From NCBI GenBank assembly GCA_003586115.2, contig QVOM02000034.1, forward strand, positions 143,292,693 to 143,356,692: DNA of 64,000 nucleotides. The letters are read 5' to 3'. Each line of letters starts with the position of its first letter. Position 1 is the stretch's first letter. Under the pieces are notes generated by a model. That model made no database searches. It worked only from the letters and a program-made list of their open reading frames with translations, and was not told where the DNA came from. The DNA is from Salvator merianae (Eukaryota; Chordata; Lepidosauria; Squamata; Teiidae). Positions 57,931 through 64,000 of this stretch are shown here, one piece after another. The position numbers and the translations under genes were made by a program.

Positions 57931-58724
57931 GTATAAGCTTAAAAACAGAAATATCAAAAAAACTTCTGATTATTTTTACTACTACTGTTATCACCACCAT
58001 TAATTAATCAGCTTTAAAAAAGATATAGAACAGGATATATAGTAGATTTTTTTTTTTAAACAGAGGCAAATCAATTGGAGCACAATGAATACAGCAAAAA
58101 TAATAATTAAAAAAACAACAACTCAGACATACATACAGAACTATCACCTTCCTTGCTATATCTGTAGAGAGAAGGAGCCAGTCCAAATATGAAATCGTGC
58201 TATTGTATGCCTGTAGACAAAGGGAGAAATTTTTGACTAGAGAATGATAAATATGTCTTGTTTTAATGTTTATATATTTTGGATAGAGCTTTCTAGAGAG
58301 GCAGAAATTACTACACATTCAATATATCCAGAATTAGATTGACCTTACTAAATATTTTTGAGCAGGAAAATCAGGAATTGCACAATAAGAAATTTGTTAC
58401 ATACCTGTTGACAATAGCCAAACAAGTTATAGTATGTTATTGGAAAATGCTGACAAGGAATTTAATGGAATTATAGACAGATAGTTTATGAGCTACGGCT
58501 ATACTAGAAAAATTGACCAATAAATTGCAGGTAGCCTTGGGTTAGAAACAATCTGGTCAGTATTATATGACTTTGAAAGACTTTGCTGCATATGCTGAGA
58601 GAAAACAGACGTATCTATTCTTGCCTGAACATTATAAGGGCTTTTCTACACTTGCTGTTATTCCTTACAGCAAGCGCACTAACAGCCTCCCTTCTGCAAG
58701 TTAGAATATGATCAGATACAGCAA
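57931..58724. other. Gene-free AT-rich stretch
   Basis: A poly-T run lies near 58050. GGGCTTTTCTACACTTGCTG at 58639 looks like a family B or A end without a partner. No exon seen. Confidence 0.45.
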
Positions 58725-58857
58725 AAAAAAAGCACATCTGAAGTGTCTCATTGAAGACTTTGAGGTGGAATTGTTCACACGCCCCTCCCCCTCTCATGAA
58801 TGTTCTATGCTGCAAAAGGTGGATTAGAGAAGGTTGGGAACACAAGAGACACACTCT
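58725..58857. mobile_element. Family D MITE, unsplit copy
   Basis: GCACATCTGAAGTGTCTCAT, then GGAATTGTTCACACGCCCC and CTCTCATGAATGTTCTATG, followed by AAAAGGTGGATTAGAGAAGG. This copy shows the intact order of family D and is used here to recognise the split copy at 36345-37345. Confidence 0.6.
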
Positions 58858-58997
58858 GGGCCTGTTCACACTTTGTACTAGCAAGTGTCTGAGGTGCCCG
58901 CTAGTACACTGCTTTTGCACTCTGCGACTGGGAGCAGCATAACACTGCTCCTGTTTGCAACTAGCTGTGGATCACAGCAAGGCAGTACAGAAAGGCC
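58858..58997. mobile_element. Short family B MITE
   Basis: GGGCCTGTTCACACTTTGTA at the left faces GCAGTACAGAAAGGCC at the right. It contains TACTAGCAAGTGTCTGAG facing GCCCGCTAGTACA, a hairpin. About 140 bp. It directly abuts the family D copy. Confidence 0.6.
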
Positions 58998-59884
58998 TTA
59001 AGAAAATTTGGCTTTAATTATAGATATAGGTGCATTTAACACATGGTTAGTAAATCATGCTTATCTTGTTGGACTTCTAAATAAAGGCCTACATAGAAAA
59101 ATGATAAAACTATATTAATATTGATGGATTCTTCCCCTAAGTGTTCCAAATGGTGTCCAAACATACACAGGCATATATACATGCTTTAAATAATTAGTTC
59201 TATGTACCTTTGTTTGTGTTCATTGTATTTTATAGTGTATCTGTACCTTGCGCTGAAGCTGGCATAGGGCTGGCCTGACCCTGGAAGCATGCAATCCATC
59301 ACCAGAGTGCCTAGGCACAAGATTTTTTAAAATAACTCTTATGCTGCCTTTGCCCAAAATGTCCCAGCTGCTTCTGGCAGTCAGAAGTTGACCTAGAAGG
59401 TGATAGTGGCATGTAACACCCCCCCCCGCCACCACCTTCCCACCTGTTCTGACACTGTGTCTGTGAGTGCCACAGCAACACAGAGGCAGAGGAGTCATTC
59501 TGCCTCTGTGTTTTGGAGCTATCAGAATAGGGACCTGGCCTTGATTTTGATATCTGTAAACAGGCCTCAGATGTTCTAATGGAAGATCTTTGGGTTTTTT
59601 TTAAAAAAAAAACAACAGTCAAAAGTTTGAAGAACTTGGGTGTGCCTTTCATTCCTTTGGAAAGAAGAAAGAGCAGATTGAACACATAACACAGCATTAC
59701 AATGAAAATGCTATGGCCATTTTTGCGTTTTTATTTTTCTCAAGAATATGTTATTAAATAGTATAATCTATTACATTATTTGTAGACAACTCTTTGCTAC
59801 AATCATTTTATTAGCCCAGTTATGCCCCACTTAGAGTGGTTAAATATAAGGCTCCATCAACACAGTGAAAAATGATAGACCGAA
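58998..59884. other. Gene-free stretch
   Basis: A run of nine C lies near 59419. The 92-128 codon minus frames at 59220-59697 show nothing recognisable. Confidence 0.45.
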
Positions 59885-60258
59885 GGGCCTTTCTGCATTC
59901 AGAAGGCATGATCTGGATCAGTAAGTCAAGACCAATCAGACTCATTAGTTCGGATCATGACATGCAGTAATCTGGAACAGTGCTGTCTACACAATAGCAC
60001 TGATCTAGACCAGCCCCCACACTGGTGCTAAATCTCATATAAGCTTCAGGACCAGCCTCCTAGGACTTTGATGAGCTAGGAATGTTGGAGTGTTGCCAAA
60101 ATTGGTCCTTCAATAGTCCAGAAAAGGGAAGCATGTTTCTGCATGCCTCCATGTTCTGGATCTGGGCTCATTCATCTGCCAATAGATGAATAGACCTGTT
60201 TAATCAGGTCTACTCGTGATCCAGATCACTGTTCTGAAGTCTCTGCTGAAAGGGGACC
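59885..60258. mobile_element. Family A MITE, copy 3
   Basis: GGGCCTTTCTGCATTCAGAA at the left; the core has AGACCTGTTTAATCAGGTCT and GATCCAGATCACT, like copies 1 and 4. The right end (CTGCTGAAAGGGG) is diverged or the copy is truncated. Confidence 0.6.
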
Positions 60259-61190
60259 CTCTGCTAAACTGGCCCACAGAGGCATACACCCTTCTGCATG
60301 CCTCCCTGGGCCCATTTATGTGTGAGTAGACCATGGTAAACCTTTTTCCCAAAGGAGAAAGACTGGCACAGTGGAAAAATCAATCTCTTGGGTCAATGTG
60401 ACGAAGGAACTAGAGGAACTATATAACTAGCTAGTTAGTGACCTTGTTTTGGCACCCTGTGTTCATTATGGGTCACAGCAGGGACCTAACTCACTGTGCC
60501 TGTAATCCTCCAGGACCTCCTCCCCTCTTGGACCACCAGGCCCTCTTTCTCTATTTGAACAGTAGGCTCTGTCTTGTAGATGTGTCCTGCGAAACGTATG
60601 CCAGATGCTGATCAAACCACTCTTCACCTCTTTTCTGCCAGGCCCCAACACTATGTTGTATAGGAGGAATGTGGGTGAAAAGATGGACACAGAACATCAG
60701 CTACCTTTCCCTTTGCCCAAATCTATTTTTAAAGCAACATAACATCACTGTTATACTGATATCTAGTACTGCTGCATGAAGAAATTCCATAAATAATTTG
60801 CTATGGAACCTCATCATTTTTTTTATTTTTTTTTTTTGTATAAGAGTTTTGCACAGGAGTTTTGCATGAGAACAAGGCATTAAGAAAGCATTGGAGGGCA
60901 GGGCAGTGCTTGATAATACCCTCCCCACCTGGCCTTCCTCGGCAAATGTTTCCCTTTCTTGAAATGCTCTTCTTATTCAAAATCATGTTTGATTTCTTTG
61001 ACATCCATGTGCTTATTGTTCAGTACTGTGCAACAAATACAAATTCTAAGAAACTCTTTACAGGCATAACAAGCATTGTTGGACATTTAGCCTCTGAAGT
61101 GAGGAATGTGTCCTGAAAGTAGAGACTTTGTAGATTTGGGAGCTTTGATTTATCTCCTGATCTGTTTGATATTTTGTGTGTTCATTTCAG
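60259..61190. other. Sequence upstream of the FSIP2-like exon
   Basis: Presumably intron. The last 30 bp form a pyrimidine-rich tract ending TGTGTTCATTTCAG, a good acceptor. A T-rich run lies near 60818-60838. No further exon was recognised here; the 84-codon frame 60862-61116 does not resemble FSIP2. Confidence 0.5.
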
Positions 61191-61352
61191 CTCGCCCAGC
61201 CACCTGACACTTTTGATTTCAGCAACCCAGACTGCAGCCTCATGAAACCCACATACATTAGCCTCCACGATCCTCACTTGCAAGTCTTCTACAAGCAAAA
61301 AGACAATCTACGGAGGCTGAAAAAAGCTGGCTACATTACAGACAAAAACAGA
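61191..61352 (+). CDS. FSIP2: Coding exon of FSIP2 (fibrous sheath-interacting protein 2) or a close relative
   Basis: The exon is 162 bp (54 codons), phase 0 at both ends. It is preceded by TTCATTTCAG and followed by GTAAAT after AACAGA; the donor is weaker than consensus because the last exon base is A. The peptide opens LAQPPDTFDFSNPDCSLMKP and continues YISLHDPHLQVFYKQKDNLR, then RLKKAGYITDKNR. FSIP2 has the same SLHDPHL, YYKRKD, LRRLKK and GGYIT order in its N-terminal ~150 residues. FSIP2 is a very large protein of the sperm tail fibrous sheath, linked to AKAP4, and is needed for normal flagella. No stop or frameshift is present, so the gene is probably alive. The next exon (VCTLRE-like start) and the previous one lie outside the window or were not found. 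It could be an FSIP2-like paralog. Identification rests on remembered family sequence. Confidence 0.75.
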
Positions 61353-61424
61353 GTAAATTTGCTGGTTTCTGCCATTTCTAGTCTGTTCCCCCATCTTTTT
61401 TTATTTAATACAGCAGGAAACAAA

Positions 61425-61933
61425 GGGCCTTTCTGTACTTACCAGGTTTGATCTGGATTCACTAATCCAGATCAAGAAATGTCCTCTGATCTGGATCATG
61501 GACTGGAACAATGCCATCTGTGTAGTGATGGCTGTTCCAATCTAGCCACCATGCTGGCCCTGAAGCTCACATGAGCTTTGGAGCCTTCCTCTGCAAGCTC
61601 CAATGACCAGGACTAAAACGTTCTTGGCCATAGAGCCCCCAGGGAACCCATTTTGGTGGTACACCTTTGTGCCACCAAAATGGGTCTCCCACTAAACCAG
61701 TACATGAAGATTTGTGTCCTCTATATCCCTCCATGATTTGGATTACCAACTGCTAGTACACTAGTGGATCTATTTAATCAGGTCCACCAGTAATCCAGAT
61801 TGGGAACCTCCTAATCTGGATTATGCTCTGTCTGGTGCAGATGAAATGTGCTAGCAAAAGGCAGAACAAAAGAAGTCCTGAAGAGGACTGTGGCACCAAC
61901 AAATCCAGGATACAGGTAAGTGCAGGAAGGCCT
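61425..61933. mobile_element. Family A MITE, copy 4, in the FSIP2-like intron
   Basis: GGGCCTTTCTGTACTTACCA at the left faces GTAAGTGCAGGAAGGCC at the right. The core has GTGGATCTATTTAATCAGGT and CCACCAGTAATCCAGAT. It starts 72 bp after the exon's donor site. About 509 bp, non-coding. Confidence 0.82.
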
Positions 61934-62968
61934 TAACACATCGAAGTTGAAACGCCATGCTACAAAACTCTTAAGATAAAACATAAAATTGTTTAAGTGA
62001 TTTCAAAACAGTTCAGAAGATGATATTGAATATGGTCAGTCCCCATAGGAAAAGAGTTATCTGAAACTAAAATGGAAGCAGTGCAATAATGTTACAGGAA
62101 GGCATGCTATCAAATTTATTTTTGACACATTTTTGTGTCTATTGCATAATATGTATACTATATTTTTGTTCTGAATCAATCTTCATTGTAGTTTAATTGT
62201 ATATGTATGGCTTCATTCCCATGACAGGGGAAATGGGTGCTTCTGTGGTGGGATCTGCTAATTCTTCCTCTTGGGTGGGTGGTATGGTGTGTAGATGATG
62301 GTGTGGATCCTACCTGACCAGGCTTTGAAGCCTGGAGGGAACCTCAGAAGCTGTGGAACACATCTTGCAGCCTCAGAAGTTTCCACCCAGGCCCGTTAAG
62401 GAATGTACAAGAAATAGCCCTGTTAGTCAGCCATTTTCTGTGAGTTCCTTAGCAGGACTGGGCAAGCAACAGTGATGGTAAGTTATCCCTGCCGTTGCCA
62501 TCCATCCACATGGTAGCAACAGGCTGCAAGAGTAGCAAGTGCAGAAAAGATATCTCCCAGGATATTTCACTCTTTTGGAGGCAGGCTGAAGGCCTGAAAC
62601 TGATGCAAGAGTACAGGTGACATGTCTCCCATCTGGTGTTTTCCCCCCCTCTTGATGCCTATTATACTGAGATTCTGGTTCCTGTCATCTGCCTTAAGAC
62701 TATTCCAGATTATATAAAGACTATAAATATTGGAAAGAATGCACTACGAACCAGGAACTGCAAAGGGTGTTTTTTTTTGGGGGGAGGGGAGAGTGTTCCA
62801 GAGAGTTCTGACACTGCACTGAAAAGATTCCGGAAAAGCAGAGCATGTCACAGCTGGGAAATGTGTGAATTGTTCACAGTTTGTAAAGTTTTGGGGACTG
62901 GCATTTGTAAAGCATTAATCCATGCTTTAGGGCTCTTTAGGTGAAATATCTGAAGGATTTTTTAGGGC
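61934..62968. other. Probable intron sequence
   Basis: No exon recognised. A G-rich run (TTTTTTTTGGGGGGAGGGG) lies near 62771. GCAAGTGCAGAAAAGATATC near 62538 may be a decayed family A right end. Confidence 0.4.
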
Positions 62969-63215
62969 ACTTGTGGCAGAGGCTACACCTTATTGGACAC
63001 TGGTATGACTCTGATATCACAACATCTTGACAACCTTTTGTCCAAACACAGCATGAGCATGCATGCTGCTGGATTGTAATGTGTGGCATAAGTACCGTTC
63101 ATGAAGGCCCAATGTCACATATTCTCATGCTCACACTGTGTCTGACAACAAGTTGTCAAGATGCTGTGATACTGGAGCCATACCACTGTCTCAACAAGGT
63201 GTAGAACCAGCCGAT
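62969..63215. mobile_element. Palindromic MITE
   Basis: GAGGCTACACCTTATTGGAC at the left faces CAACAAGGTGTAGAACCAG at the right, and inwards TATCACAACATCTTGACAAC faces GTTGTCAAGATGCTGTGATA, then ACAGCATGAGCAT faces ATGCTCACACTGTG. Arms are about 100 bp around a ~40-bp centre. The 68-codon frame starting at 63138 begins in the right arm and is not a gene. No target duplication was found. Confidence 0.78.
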
Positions 63216-63764
63216 GAAAGACTATCTTTGGGACAATTTTTGCCGGTTGATTGTTTTCCTCAATTAGCTCTTCACTGCTACAGCAATGGAGCCTTGCAAA
63301 CAGATCTGGAATCTTGCACTTCCAACATCAATCAGCAGTTTTGAAAGAGAGAAGGAAACATGTTGGAGCATTTCAGATGCTTCTGGGCTCCGGTCTCCAG
63401 TTCCTTGGAGATTTCTGGAAATTGTGCTCTATAGGACTTCCTTGGAATGTCTCAGTTAATGTGGAAGTAGAGCATACAAGAAAATTAAAATTAAACTAAT
63501 ATTTTTAAGTGTGTCAAAATGAGCATTCCTGCCCCAAACTTTTTGGCTAGCATCCCCAATCATTTGTTAGCAGCACTTCACTTTGGTTGGTATTCACTGC
63601 AATCTTTGCAGAGGGAAATAATTTCCCTTTCTTTTAAGAAATAAAACTTCTTCTCCTTTAGACACTGATAAACATGGGCCTTTAGTCCAGGCCTCCAAAT
63701 AAACATGACTAAAGATTAGGAGAAGCAGAAGTAGCATTTTTTTTTTAACAAGCTTTATTAGTTT
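63216..63764. other. Probable intron sequence
   Basis: No exon recognised; poly-T run near 63739. Confidence 0.4.
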
Positions 63765-64000
63765 GGCCCTTTATGCATGGACCTCTGGAATGGTCCATGG
63801 AGTGTTTCTGCTATCTGTATTATAGTGCGGAATAGCAGATGCCATGCCCCCTGCTAGCACACTATGTGCACTCTGGATAGAGCAATGGCACAGAGTATGA
63901 TGTCAAAATGGCACCATCTCCCGCTCTTCCAATAGACCTCAAAAAAGTAGTCCACAAATGGACTAATGTTGGAGACAAGACCATGATGGGTGCGTGAATG
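63765..64000. mobile_element. Family A-like MITE cut by the window edge
   Basis: GGCCCTTTATGCATGGACCT, then TGGAATGGTCCATGG (a hairpin) and GTGCGGAATAGCAGATGCC, resembles the left part of 44790-44880 and family A ends. The right end is beyond the window. Confidence 0.5.

Noticed and set aside
63138..63344. 68-codon + strand frame with even composition
   Set aside because: Starts inside a MITE arm, and its continuation has no splice or family support; not similar to FSIP2.
1..64000. CRISPR arrays, operons, bacterial or phage genes
   Set aside because: No direct-repeat and spacer pattern, no densely packed frames; composition and repeats are vertebrate.
1..64000. Endogenous retrovirus
   Set aside because: No LTR pair, primer-binding site, or gag-, pol- or env-like frame was recognised; all RT pieces are of the non-LTR type.

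Overview
The window is nuclear DNA from a vertebrate, most likely a squamate reptile (lizard or snake). It contains a Bov-B (RTE-clade) LINE, several decayed L2-like LINEs, a CR1 3' end with its (ATTCTATG)n-type tail, a tRNA-headed SINE, and a very large number of short palindromic non-autonomous DNA transposons. Base composition is AT-rich outside one CpG island, and microsatellites are common. Nothing suggests a prokaryote, a plasmid or a virus. Almost all open reading frames of 60-200 codons in this window are chance frames or pieces of dead transposons.

Host genes. Only one coding exon is well supported: 61191-61352 on the + strand. It is a 54-codon phase 0-0 exon with an acceptor and a donor, and its peptide closely resembles the N-terminal part of FSIP2 (fibrous sheath-interacting protein 2, sperm tail). 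A CpG island at about 20.94-22.51 kb is the only promoter-like block. It is bordered on its left by a repeat-poor, AT-rich stretch (16.5-20.9 kb) that could hold a 3'UTR, a long non-coding RNA or conserved regulatory DNA. The island's gene and direction could not be fixed. It may serve FSIP2, 39 kb downstream, or an unrelated or antisense transcript.

Layout. 0-1.9 kb: L2-like LINE on the minus strand, split by a SINE with a (GAA)21 tail. 3.4-5.5 kb: CR1-like 3' end and two hAT-type MITEs, one with a perfect 8-bp target duplication. 9.3-10.8 kb: second L2-like LINE (endonuclease plus start of RT). 12.6 kb: L2 fragment on the + strand. 14.26-15.06 kb: three-layer nest of repeats. 16.0-16.5 kb: palindromic MITE. 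16.5-20.9 kb: repeat-poor block. 20.9-22.5 kb: CpG island. 24.4-31.3 kb: MITEs, a third L2 copy and a 100-bp near-perfect hairpin. 33.6-34.4 and 46.7-47.5 kb: two copies of an ~820-bp element with its own internal palindrome. 36.1-37.3 kb: hAT MITE and a second nest. 37.9-39.1 kb: Bov-B. 42-60 kb: more MITEs and LINE ends. 61.2 kb: FSIP2-like exon. 61.4-64 kb: MITEs.

I use provisional letters for repeat families found by comparing copies within the window. A: ends GGGCCTTTCTGCACTTACC, ~480-510 bp. B: ends GGGCCTGTTTGCAC, 120-480 bp. C: ends GGGTGTGTTCAGAC, ~820 bp. D: CTCTGAGGTGGCTCAGA with a TTGTTCACACAC core. E: ends GGGTGCCTCC, ~370-390 bp. These are not database names. No cellular system of a previously undescribed kind was seen. 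The most distinctive features are the density and nesting of MITEs, the long hairpins and the orphan CpG island.
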